A DNA stretch of 50,642 nt from W2P13-069 sp963590525 (GTDB taxonomy: Bacteria > Actinomycetota > Coriobacteriia > Coriobacteriales > QAMH01), in assembly GCA_963590525.1 (NCBI GenBank), contig CAVAPV010000009.1:1-50642 (forward strand), read 5' to 3'. Under the pieces are notes generated by a model. That model was not told where the DNA came from and searched no databases. It worked only from the letters and a program-made list of their open reading frames with translations. Both the position numbers and the translations under genes were made by a program. Shown in pieces: positions 43,405-50,634 of the stretch (within the stretch, counting starts at the first letter, position 1; every line of letters begins with the position of its first letter).

Positions 43405-44493
43405 CTACCTTTCAGTGCAGCTGATGCACGGGTCGATGGTGAGGATGATGTTGGGCACGTCGGCAAAGTCGCAACCGGCAAGCGCCGCAACGAGGCCGGC
43501 GAGGTTTTGGCTCGTCGGGGTGCGAACGCGCATGCGCTCCAAGAACTTGGTGCCGTTGCCAACCGCATAGTAGAACGCCTGGCCACGAGGCTGCTCAACC
43601 GTGCACATGGCGCGTGCACCGGCCTCGGGCTTGCCCTTGACGGCAAGCATGACCTCACCGTCGGGGATCTTTGCGACAAGCTCCTTGATGATGTCGATGG
43701 ACTGGTAGACCTCTTTGATGCGCACGTCGCAGCGGGCGTAGCAATCGCCTTGATCGGAGAGGACGGGCTCAAACGCGGCAAGGTCGCCGTAGGCACCCAT
43801 CCCAAAGAGACGCTCGTCTACCACCAAGCCGCTGGCACGGCCAAAGGGACCCACGAGGGAGTTTTCCTGCGCTTGCTCCTTAGAGAGGTAGCCAACGCCC
43901 ACCAAGCGGTTCTTGACAGAGGAGTCGTCCAAAAACGCCTTGACGATGGCGCGGTACTCGTCTTGCAGGCGCTCGAGCGTGATGACGATGCCGGCCAGGG
44001 TCTCGTTGGAGACATCTTGCCTAAAGCCGCCCACATCGCAGGCGCTAAAGATCACGCGACCGCCCGTGCACTCCTCGAAGATGTCCAAGACGCGCTCGCG
44101 CAAACGCCAGCAATGCATGAACAGCGCCTCGAAGCCAAAGGCATCGGCAGCAAGGCCCAGCCACAGCAGATGGCTGTGGATACGGGACAGCTCGTGGAAG
44201 ATCACGCGCAGGTACTCGGCGCGGCTTGTGACCTCGATGCCCATGAGCTGCTCGATGCACTGGGAGTAGCCCATGGAGTGGCCAAACGAGCAGATGCCGC
44301 AGATGCGCTCGGTCACGTAGACAAACTGCGTGTAGTCGCGCTTTTCTACGAGCTTTTCCAAGCCGCGATGCACAAAGCCGATGCGCGGGATAGCGGTGAT
44401 GACTTTCTCGTCCTCAAGCACCAAGTCCAGATGGACGGGCTCGGGCAAGACGGGATGCTGAGGGCCAAAGGGGATGACGGTTCTCTTACTCAT
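43405..44493 (-). CDS. echE: Ech [NiFe] hydrogenase large subunit
   Basis: The 362-aa catalytic subunit. Both CxxC pairs that bind nickel and iron are present: RICGICSFGH (C65, C68) and the C-terminal DPCISCTER (C356, C359). Intact pairs separate this from complex I NuoD, which has lost them. The chain ends right after the DPCxxCxxR motif with no cleavable tail. This matches group 4 enzymes known to lack the maturation-protease step. Other segments are LPEPVHLDLVLEDEKV, GFVHRGLEKLVE, SRIHSHLLWLGL and VEQPRGQAFYY. The ATG at 44493 overlaps the echD stop by 8 bp. No hyp maturation genes are in this window, so they must be elsewhere. Confidence 0.96.
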   Translation of the reverse strand: MSKRTVIPFGPQHPVLPEPVHLDLVLEDEKVITAIPRIGFVHRGLEKLVEKRDYTQFVYVTERICGICSFGHSMGYSQCIEQLMGIEVTSRAEYLRVIFHELSRIHSHLLWLGLAADAFGFEALFMHCWRLRERVLDIFEECTGGRVIFSACDVGGFRQDVSNETLAGIVITLERLQDEYRAIVKAFLDDSSVKNRLVGVGYLSKEQAQENSLVGPFGRASGLVVDERLFGMGAYGDLAAFEPVLSDQGDCYARCDVRIKEVYQSIDIIKELVAKIPDGEVMLAVKGKPEAGARAMCTVEQPRGQAFYYAVGNGTKFLERMRVRTPTSQNLAGLVAALAGCDFADVPNIILTIDPCISCTER

Positions 44494-44890
44494 GGGCCTG
44501 CTCCTGCGTTGTGTCTGCAGCAGCTTGGGCTGCTCTGGGGTTCATGGGGTAGGCGACGTTGACGGTGTAGAACTCGCCGCCAAAGTCGATGTTGATGCCT
44601 TGGATATCCACACCAAACAGATCATGGGTCTCGTTCTCAAAGACAAAGGCCGCAGGATAAGAGCCAGTGATGCTTTGAACGCTTTGTCCATCGGGAACGT
44701 TGACGCAAACTCCCTCGAGGGTTTGCGAGTAGTCCTGCGGCTGGAAGGTGTACAAAAGCTCCACGGAGTCTTCCAAGGTGCTTGCGCAAAGCTGAACAAA
44801 GCGCCAGCCGCGAGCTTTGTAGCTGGCAGCGATGGAGCACACGTCGGACAACGCGGCCTCGGTAAAGACGGGATCGGGGAATTTTCTCAT
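44486..44890 (-). CDS. echD: Ech hydrogenase subunit D (NuoC-like)
   Basis: A 134-aa homologue of the 30-kDa (NuoC) subunit that binds next to the large subunit. The conserved part is AAFVFENETHDLFGVDIQG (about residues 81-99), which matches the NuoC WxERExxDxxGI region. It is shorter than NuoC, as in Ech. The ATG at 44890 has GAGGC just upstream. The 3' end overlaps echE by 8 bp, and echC lies 14 bp upstream. Confidence 0.9.
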   Translation of the reverse strand: MRKFPDPVFTEAALSDVCSIAASYKARGWRFVQLCASTLEDSVELLYTFQPQDYSQTLEGVCVNVPDGQSVQSITGSYPAAFVFENETHDLFGVDIQGINIDFGGEFYTVNVAYPMNPRAAQAAADTTQEQAHE

Positions 44891-44904
44891 GTTGCCTCGC
44901 CTCT

Positions 44905-45441
44905 CTACTCGACGCCGGCGCTACCGGCACCGGGGACGTCGGGGACATTAGCACACGATGCATGTGCGCCCTTTGCGGCATCGCTTGCGCCGCGAAGCTT
45001 GTTGGCATTGCTCACGCCTTTGAGCGCTTGTCGCTTCTCTTCCAAGATCTGCACGCCGGCAACGACGGCATCCATGACAGACTCTGGGCGCACGGCGCAT
45101 CCGGGCACGTAGGCGTCAACGGGGATCACAGTGTCGGTTCCACCCAAGACGTTGTAGCACTCCTGGTAAACGCCGCCACCGCATGCGCACGCACCGCAAG
45201 CAACGACGACCTTGGGTTCGAGCATCTGATCGTAGATCTGCTTGATGACCGGTGCGTTTTGAGCATTGACGCCGCCGGTGACCACAAAGATGTCTGCATG
45301 CTTGGGGTTGCCGGTGTTGATCACGCCAAAGCGCTCTGCATCGTAGAGCGGGGTAAGCGCAGCGAGCACCTCGATGTCGCAGCCGTTGCAGCTTGAGCCG
45401 TCGTAGTGGATGATCCAGGGAGACTTGCTGGTGTAAGACAT
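44905..45441 (-). CDS. echC: Ech [NiFe] hydrogenase small subunit
   Basis: The 178-aa NuoB-like small subunit with one proximal [4Fe-4S] cluster. Cysteines are in DGSSCNGCDIEVL, ACGACACGGGVY and VPGCAVRPE. These single-cluster motifs are typical of group 4 hydrogenases. A C-terminal tail of ~35 residues is extra. I start at the ATG at 45441 (MSYTSKSPWI) with AAGGAGGT at ideal spacing; the longer frame overlaps echB. It carries electrons from EchF to the Ni-Fe site in EchE. Confidence 0.94.
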   Translation of the reverse strand: MSYTSKSPWIIHYDGSSCNGCDIEVLAALTPLYDAERFGVINTGNPKHADIFVVTGGVNAQNAPVIKQIYDQMLEPKVVVACGACACGGGVYQECYNVLGGTDTVIPVDAYVPGCAVRPESVMDAVVAGVQILEEKRQALKGVSNANKLRGASDAAKGAHASCANVPDVPGAGSAGVE

Positions 45442-45454
45442 TTGAGGCACCTCC

Positions 45455-46333
45455 TTAGATAAAGAGCAGGTAGACGATGTTGATGCCGCCCAAAACCAAG
45501 GCGACAAGCCAAGACGACTTGAACATCGTCTGCCATTTGACGCGGGCAAAGTTGTTGTCGATCAAGATCTCGAGCAGATAGACCACAAGGCAAACGACAA
45601 CGGTGACGATGGCGCCGGTGAGGTTGAAGCCGCCCCACATGACAAACACGCCAACCCAGCCCAAGAACAATATGTTCTCGTACCAGTGGGAAAGCTCGAC
45701 CAAGGCCAAGGTCTTGCCGGAGAACTCCGTGGTCACGCCGCGGACGAGCTCTTGGTGCGCATGGTGGCTCATAGAGATGTCAAAGGGGCTTTTGCGCAGC
45801 TTGATGGTGAGCACGTACAAAAAGCCGATAAAGATCAACGGTGCGTAGCGGATGACGGGCACGTCGGCGGCGATGATGTCTTCCACGCGAAACGTGCCGG
45901 TTGCCATGAACAAACCAGCTGCCACGATCAAGACCATGGGCTCGTAGCTCATGACCTGGATGATCTCGCGCTGAGCACCCAGCTCTGCATAGGGGCTGCG
46001 CGAGGCATAGGCCGCGACGATCAAGAACAGAGAGCCAAGCGTGAGCACGAAGACGCACAGCAAGAAGTTGCCGCCGGCAAAAAACACGACGCCGGCCGCG
46101 ATGATAAAGAGAAGGTACAGCCACACGTAGAGGTCTTGCGCGCCGTTGACGGTGGCGTCCTCTTTGTCGAGCAGCTTTCTAAAGTCGTAGTAGGGCTGCA
46201 AGAGCTTGGGGCCAACGCGACCCTGCAAGCCGGCCGAGACCTTGCGGTCGATGCCAGAGAGCAAGCAGCCTAGCACGGGGGCAAAGACCACAAAGACGAT
46301 GATGCCCACGATAGATCCGATACCAAGGTTCAT
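45455..46333 (-). CDS. echB: Ech hydrogenase subunit B (NuoH-like)
   Basis: A 292-aa membrane protein with about eight helices, homologous to the NuoH/HycD subunit that couples the soluble arm to the ion channel. Key segments are GCLLSGIDRKVSAGLQGRVGP (the NuoH signature, in part), YAELGAQREIIQVMSYEP, and SPFDISMSHHAHQELVRG. The ATG at 46333 lies 3 bp after the echA stop, and GGAGG lies at the end of that gene, so they are coupled. Confidence 0.94.
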   Translation of the reverse strand: MNLGIGSIVGIIVFVVFAPVLGCLLSGIDRKVSAGLQGRVGPKLLQPYYDFRKLLDKEDATVNGAQDLYVWLYLLFIIAAGVVFFAGGNFLLCVFVLTLGSLFLIVAAYASRSPYAELGAQREIIQVMSYEPMVLIVAAGLFMATGTFRVEDIIAADVPVIRYAPLIFIGFLYVLTIKLRKSPFDISMSHHAHQELVRGVTTEFSGKTLALVELSHWYENILFLGWVGVFVMWGGFNLTGAIVTVVVCLVVYLLEILIDNNFARVKWQTMFKSSWLVALVLGGINIVYLLFI

Positions 46334-46336
46334 GGT

Positions 46337-48595
46337 CTACTCCTCCTCTTCTTGAGCATCGTTAGCGGTGGAGTCTGCATCGGTGTCATCGGTCGACTCC
46401 GTGTCATCCGTACTCGAGACGCTGCTTTGCATCTGAGCCGCGTACTGCGTGTAGAGCGCGTCCATGAGCTCTTCTTTGGAGTTGATGCCCATGGCGGCGT
46501 ATTGCTCTGCGTACTGCTCGTAAGCTGCGCCGTAGTAGTTGTAGTAGGTCATGTACTCGTCAAAGGCCACGCCACCGCTCTTCCAAGCGCTGTTGTTGTA
46601 GCTTGCCTGGGCCTCGACGGTAGAGACGATCTCTTCTTGCTCCTGCGAGCACTGGTTGATGGCATAGCCAAAGCCGCATGCAAGCAGGCACAGGCTAAAG
46701 CTCAAGCCGATGAGCGTCATCTTCTTCTCGCCAAAGATGTCGTCCATGTACCAGTTGCGCTGGCTTGCCACCTGCGGCTGGCCCAAGGAGTCGAGGTAGG
46801 TGCGCTTGCCAAAGTCAACGCCGGCACCTGCCAAATAGACGGGAACGACCTTCTTTTTGGTCTTGCCGCTAAAGCTCAAGAAGACGACGGCAACAACCAA
46901 GGCGATGACAGCCATGCACCACAGGTTGCCCGTGGAGATAGTGGTGGGAACGCTGCCAAAGACCTGCTCCAGGTACGGCACGACGACATTGGAGGACACA
47001 AGCGGGAAGCAGATGCACAGGCCAACGGTGAGCACCGTCATAAGGCCCATGGCAGACCACTCGCTGCGATACACCGTACCCTCGACGTCTTTGTCGCCTG
47101 CGTTGGCGATGGCCAAGATCTTGCCCAGCCACTTTGCCCAAAAGACAAAGGTCGCAGCCGAGCCAAAGGCCAAGACCAAGATCAAGACGACGTTGCCGCT
47201 GGTGATGATGGCCTCGAATGCCGCCCACTTGGAGACGAGCATGCCAAAGGGGGCGATAAACATCGCCAAGATGCCGATGGCCATCAAGCGGGCGAGCATG
47301 GGCATCTTCTCGAAGAGCTGGTCGAAAGACTCGATGTCGCGGCTACCCACATGATGCTCTGCCGTGCCGACGCACAAGAAGAGCAGAGACTTTGCCGCAG
47401 CATGAAAGACCAGCAAGAAGATGGCCGCCCAGATGGCCGCGGCAGACCCGAGGCCCGCGCACAAGGTGATCAGGCCCAGGTTGGAGATGGTGGAGTAAGC
47501 GAGCACGCGCTTGGCGTTGGACATGTTGATGGCAGCCATAGCGCACACGATAAAGGTGACGCCGCCCACAAACATGACGATGTAGCCGGGCAGGTTGGCG
47601 CCCAGACACGGGGCGAGCTTGATGAGCAAGAAGACGCCGGCCTTGACCATCGTGGAGCTGTGGAGCAAGGCAGAGGTGGGTGTGGGGGCAACCATGGCGC
47701 CCAAAAGCCAAGACTGGAAGGGCATCTGAGCAGCCTTGGTAAAGCCGGCCAAAGCCAAGAGCAAGACGGGCATGACCGTCAGGACCTGGTAGCCAGAAGT
47801 GGTGTAGCTCAAGGTGCTGGAGATGAACTGGTCAAACTCCAAGGTACCGTAGACAACCGCGACCCAAACCAAGGCAGCGGCAAAAGCCAAACCGCCGATG
47901 AGGTTGAGCACGATCTGGCGATTGGCGTTGTCGATGGCTTCTTGGGTGCGCGTGTAGCCGATGAGCGCAAACGAGCAGACAGTCGTGATCTCCCATGCGC
48001 AAAGCATCCACGCCATGTTGTTGCAGATGACGATGGCAAACATGGCGGAGAGGAAGATGAACATCAACGCAAAGAAGGTGGGGCGGCGATCCTTGCCCGC
48101 GTTATGGGCCTCGTGGTCGCGCATGTAACCCAGGCCGTAGACGCAGATGCCGCTGCCGATGATGCCGATAACCAAGATCATGACGATGGTGAGGTTATCG
48201 ATGTAGAGGGCGTTTGCGACGTCGATGTCGTGGGCGATCGTCAGCTCAAACCATATGATGAGGCAGGTTTGGACAAGCGCGAGCACCGGTGCCAGGTACT
48301 TCTTGTTGCAGATCCCCTTGACGATGACATACAGACCCAAGATAACGTCTATAGCCAGCGTCACGTAGTTTACGGCATGCGCAAACTCGTCTGTCACCGC
48401 AACGGTGTAGGTACCTTGGCTGCACAAGGGCAGGCAGTAGATGGCAGCGTAAAGCGCTGCGCATCCAATGACCAAGGCGCCGATGACGGTGATGAAGGTC
48501 CGGGGTTTCTCTGATCGGACGACCAGCAAAAGCAGCGCGACAACTGCCGGAACGGCAATGAGCGTGAGCATGGTCGGCAAGACGATAGATTCCAA
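46337..48595 (-). CDS. echA: Ech hydrogenase subunit A (NuoL-like antiporter subunit), with long acidic tail
   Basis: A 752-aa membrane subunit of the Mrp/NuoL type that moves H+ or Na+. It has about 14-16 helices and the conserved proton-antiporter region (NMAWMLCAWEITTVCSFALIG, TKAAQMPFQSWLLGAM, PTPTSALLHSSTMVKAGVFL in part). Two features are not usual. A long loop follows the last conserved helices (KKKVVPVYLAGAG). After a final helix near 640 comes a ~100-residue soluble tail rich in Tyr, Ser, Asp and Glu, ending in TANDAQEEEE. I start at the TTG at 48595 (MESIVLPTML), just after AAAGGAGG; the frame also allows a GTG at 48610 upstream of that site. It is first in the operon. Confidence 0.92.
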   Translation of the reverse strand: MESIVLPTMLTLIAVPAVVALLLLVVRSEKPRTFITVIGALVIGCAALYAAIYCLPLCSQGTYTVAVTDEFAHAVNYVTLAIDVILGLYVIVKGICNKKYLAPVLALVQTCLIIWFELTIAHDIDVANALYIDNLTIVMILVIGIIGSGICVYGLGYMRDHEAHNAGKDRRPTFFALMFIFLSAMFAIVICNNMAWMLCAWEITTVCSFALIGYTRTQEAIDNANRQIVLNLIGGLAFAAALVWVAVVYGTLEFDQFISSTLSYTTSGYQVLTVMPVLLLALAGFTKAAQMPFQSWLLGAMVAPTPTSALLHSSTMVKAGVFLLIKLAPCLGANLPGYIVMFVGGVTFIVCAMAAINMSNAKRVLAYSTISNLGLITLCAGLGSAAAIWAAIFLLVFHAAAKSLLFLCVGTAEHHVGSRDIESFDQLFEKMPMLARLMAIGILAMFIAPFGMLVSKWAAFEAIITSGNVVLILVLAFGSAATFVFWAKWLGKILAIANAGDKDVEGTVYRSEWSAMGLMTVLTVGLCICFPLVSSNVVVPYLEQVFGSVPTTISTGNLWCMAVIALVVAVVFLSFSGKTKKKVVPVYLAGAGVDFGKRTYLDSLGQPQVASQRNWYMDDIFGEKKMTLIGLSFSLCLLACGFGYAINQCSQEQEEIVSTVEAQASYNNSAWKSGGVAFDEYMTYYNYYGAAYEQYAEQYAAMGINSKEELMDALYTQYAAQMQSSVSSTDDTESTDDTDADSTANDAQEEEE

Positions 48596-48759
48596 ACCTC
48601 CTCCTTTCACAGGTTGGACATGTAGTCTTTATGGAATATAAGCGCTTGGCAGCAAGCACGCCCGCGCGCCGGGTCTGGCATCGGTGAGCGGGAACGGCAA
48701 AAATGCAGCGATAAACGGATAAAGCCGCAGCTCAAAGACATATCTGCGCAAGCGTTACT

Positions 48760-48775
48760 ATTGCCAAACGGCAAT
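48760..48775. promoter_or_regulatory. Perfect 16-bp palindrome upstream of the ech operon
   Basis: ATTGCC-AAAC-GGCAAT has perfect 6-bp arms. On the minus strand it overlaps a TTGGCA that, with GATATG 17 bp on, could be the ech promoter. It may be an operator; I recognise no regulator for it. Confidence 0.4.
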
Positions 48776-48810
48776 GATGAGACCTGGCCCTGAAAGCAAC
48801 CTTAAGCAAC

Positions 48811-48843
48811 AAAAAAGCCGCCGGCGCAAAGCGTACGACGGCC
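48811..48843 (-). terminator. Intrinsic terminator of trmL
   Basis: An 8-bp stem (48816-48823 with 48836-48843, two G-U pairs) is followed by six T on the minus strand. It begins 19 bp past the trmL stop. Confidence 0.75.
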
Positions 48844-48861
48844 TTCAAGCAAGACCCTTGT

Positions 48862-49398
48862 CTAGCGAGGCGTTCCATCGCTTTCAAGACCGGGAAAACC
48901 AAGTTGGCGCAAAGCCTCAAAAAGCACGATGTTGGCCGCGTTGCTCAAGTTGAGGCTTACCGCGGCAGGATCGGTCGGGTCGCTTAAGGGCCCATGGCTT
49001 GTGGCAGGCGTGAGGCCTTCTCTTACCAGCTGCGGGATACGCAGGCCAAAATCCGCGTATTGATCGAGCAACTCCTGGTCAAGGCCGCTGCTCTCCTTGC
49101 CAAAGACCAGATAATCGCCGTCTTGGTAGCTCACCTGCGCGTAGTTGTGCGCTGCACGCGCGCTCATAAACCACATGCGAGCGTTAGGGTTGGCCTCCTT
49201 GAAGGCTTCCCAGCTGGGATAGGTGGTCACGTCCAGGTCATGCCAATAGCCCATGCCCGCGCGCCTGATCATCTTGTCGTCCAAGGAGAAACCAAGAGGC
49301 TCGATCAAGTGCAGCTTGGTGTCTGTGAGCACACAGCTGCGCCCGATAGTGCCGGTGTTTGCCGGGATCTCTGGTTCGAACAAGACGATATTGAGCAT
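48862..49398 (-). CDS. trmL: tRNA (cytidine/uridine-34-2'-O)-methyltransferase TrmL
   Basis: A small SPOUT methyltransferase that 2'-O-methylates the wobble base of leucine tRNAs. The 178-aa product begins MLNIVLFEPEIPANTGTIGRSC (in part), the TrmL/YibK signature. It continues with LIEPLGFSLDDKMIRRAGMGYWHD and VFGKESSGLD, and ends with VSLNLSNAANIVLFEALRQ, which forms the knot. A short insertion (LTPATSHGPLSDPTDPA) lies before the last motif. The start is the ATG at 49398 with AAGGAGG; the longer frame adds unrelated residues. It is divergent from the small gene at 49489. Confidence 0.93.
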   Translation of the reverse strand: MLNIVLFEPEIPANTGTIGRSCVLTDTKLHLIEPLGFSLDDKMIRRAGMGYWHDLDVTTYPSWEAFKEANPNARMWFMSARAAHNYAQVSYQDGDYLVFGKESSGLDQELLDQYADFGLRIPQLVREGLTPATSHGPLSDPTDPAAVSLNLSNAANIVLFEALRQLGFPGLESDGTPR

Positions 49399-49423
49399 GA
49401 AAGCCTCCTTGGCAGCTGCTGCG

Positions 49424-49452
49424 TTATCAATTGCATAAGCACGCGCTAGAAT
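49424..49452 (+). promoter_or_regulatory. Promoter of the 49-aa membrane peptide gene
   Basis: TTATCA (49424-49429) and TAGAAT (49447-49452) lie exactly 17 bp apart on the plus strand, with a predicted start of transcription near 49459 and the ATG at 49489. Confidence 0.6.
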
Positions 49453-49488
49453 AGCAAATACCAACACGACAAGAACTTGGAGCCGCCC

Positions 49489-49638
49489 ATGAGCACGAGC
49501 ATAAGCAAGCAAGCCAAGACCATGCGCCGCGTAGGCGCCTTTAACATCGCAATGGGTGTTGTCACCATCGTCGTAGGCGTAGCTTGCGGCGTGGGAAGCA
49601 TCGTGGGCGGCGCAAAGCTCAGAAGCCGCGCCAAGTAG
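49489..49638 (+). CDS. Small membrane protein (49 aa)
   Basis: A 49-codon gene too short for usual length cut-offs. The ATG at 49489 has TTGGAG six bases upstream and a 17-bp-spaced promoter further up. The product starts with a basic segment (MSTSISKQAKTMRRV). One helix of about 24 hydrophobic or small residues follows (from FNIAMGVVTIVVGVACG), and a short basic tail ends it (KLRSRAK). The Gly-rich helix flanked by basic residues predicts a single-pass inner-membrane peptide. I know no family for it. It is one of only two well-supported plus-strand genes in the window. Confidence 0.7.
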   Translation: MSTSISKQAKTMRRVGAFNIAMGVVTIVVGVACGVGSIVGGAKLRSRAK

Positions 49639-49724
49639 GGCAGACTGGCAAGGTCTTGCGCTTAGAGCTGAGGTGGCGCTAGCGCAAGCTGCAAACTTTG
49701 GCCTCCCCTATCCCCTGCAACTGC

Positions 49725-49922
49725 CTAAAGCTCCTTATAGTAGAGGCGGCAATGGCAGTAGCCCTCAAAGGCAGGATCTGCGATCTGGTCTCTAAACTCC
49801 TTGCACATGCAGATGTTGTCGTCTGTCAGCTCGAGCCTGCACGGGCAATGCAAGTCACGCGCCATGAGCCCCTTGCGTATCCTAGCCACAAACTCTGCGT
49901 CGTCGTTGAGCCTGATCTTCAT
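49725..49922 (-). CDS. Minimal ferredoxin-thioredoxin reductase catalytic-chain-like protein (65 aa)
   Basis: A tiny protein with three Cys-x-Cys motifs in order: CPC (26-28), CMC (38-40) and CHC (56-58). This is the layout of the FTR catalytic subunit (CPC...CPC...CHC), which binds a [4Fe-4S] cluster next to a redox disulfide. Spacing is shorter than in plant FTR between the first two motifs and longer between the last two, as in anaerobe homologues. It could reduce a thioredoxin or another protein with electrons from ferredoxin. There is no variable subunit or thioredoxin gene beside it. The vsr gene is 15 bp upstream, so the two may be co-transcribed. Confidence 0.8.
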   Translation of the reverse strand: MKIRLNDDAEFVARIRKGLMARDLHCPCRLELTDDNICMCKEFRDQIADPAFEGYCHCRLYYKEL

Positions 49923-49937
49923 AGCCTTGTCTTCTCT

Positions 49938-50498
49938 CTAGCGCCTGTGGGTCATGCGAGCCTTGCGCTTCTTGTTAATGCGCACAATCCCCGCATCAAG
50001 CGCCGGTCCTTTATCTACCAGCTGCATCATATGGTACAGATACGCTCCTGTCTGGGGCAGTTTCTTCTTCTTGAGATCGCACTCCCAGACAGTGATGACG
50101 CGCCAGCCTTGCCGCTTTGCCTCGGCGAGGTTTCTCTGGTCGCGTTTGACGTTTGCATCAAACTTGGCCTCCCAATAATCGCTGTGGCTTTTGGGCTTTG
50201 AGAGCTGGCATTTGGGACAGCGATGCCAAAAGCACCCTTGCACTTGGATGGCTACCTTGCGGCCCGGAAACGCAACGTCGGGACGCCCCGGGCACTTCTT
50301 CCACTGCAGCCTGTAGCCTGCGTAACCCATTTCGCGCAGCATGCGACGCACGGCAAGCTCCGGTTTGGTGTTGGCGCGCTTGTTGCCCTGCATAGACTTG
50401 CGCACGTTCTCGTTAGTGGCAGCAGGCGGAGTGTTCAGCGCGCTTTGCAGCTCTTGGGTCTCTATTGCACCCTGCTCTTTTTTAGGCATGTTTTCCAT
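49938..50498 (-). CDS. vsr: Very short patch repair endonuclease (Vsr)
   Basis: Vsr nicks DNA 5' of T:G mismatches that arise by deamination of 5-methylcytosine. The 186-aa product has the family start region VRKSMQGNKRANTKPELAVRR (in part) and MGYAGYRLQWKKCPGRPDVAFP with the metal-binding Asp. It continues with the zinc/structural VQGCFWHRCPKCQLSKPKSHSDYW, in part, and ends with VITVWECDLK. The first ~30 residues are extra. No C5-cytosine methyltransferase is in this window, whereas Vsr normally travels with one; a partner may lie beyond the right edge. The ATG at 50498 has no clear Shine-Dalgarno site. Confidence 0.9.
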   Translation of the reverse strand: MENMPKKEQGAIETQELQSALNTPPAATNENVRKSMQGNKRANTKPELAVRRMLREMGYAGYRLQWKKCPGRPDVAFPGRKVAIQVQGCFWHRCPKCQLSKPKSHSDYWEAKFDANVKRDQRNLAEAKRQGWRVITVWECDLKKKKLPQTGAYLYHMMQLVDKGPALDAGIVRINKKRKARMTHRR

Positions 50499-50539
50499 AG
50501 GGGCGATTGTACCGCGATGGGCCGAGAATCAGTGGCGCT

Positions 50540-50589
50540 CCGGATATGAACGATTTGGCGAGAAATCGTGCCGGATATGAACGATTTGG
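50540..50589. repeat. Two tandem 31-bp repeats with a GAACGATTTGG core
   Basis: CCGGATATGAACGATTTGG occurs at 50540-50558 and 50571-50589, 31 bp apart and identical. Core and flank match the 33-bp repeats at 5410-5500. No gene covers this stretch. Confidence 0.75.
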
Positions 50590-50603
50590 GGGTGCGGACA
50601 TTT

Positions 50604-50634
50604 TCTTGGACCGCCTAGGCGGTGTATCCAAGAC
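50604..50634. repeat. Inverted repeat at the right edge
   Basis: TCTTGGA (50604-50610) and TCCAAGA (50628-50634) flank the palindrome CCGCCTAGGCGG (50611-50622). No T-tract follows, so it is not a clear terminator. It lies directly next to the tandem repeats and could be part of the same element. Confidence 0.5.

Noticed and set aside
46352..48514. A 720-codon open frame on the plus strand opposite echA
   Set aside because: It is a codon-bias shadow: His/Gln/Asp-rich, no domain, no ribosome site, and fully antisense to a well-supported membrane subunit. The same applies to long plus-strand frames opposite guaB, rny, ftsK and others.
42925..48595. Respiratory complex I (nuo) operon
   Set aside because: Only six subunits are present and the large subunit keeps both Ni-Fe CxxC pairs, so it is a hydrogenase. 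Formate hydrogenlyase was also set aside because no formate dehydrogenase is nearby.
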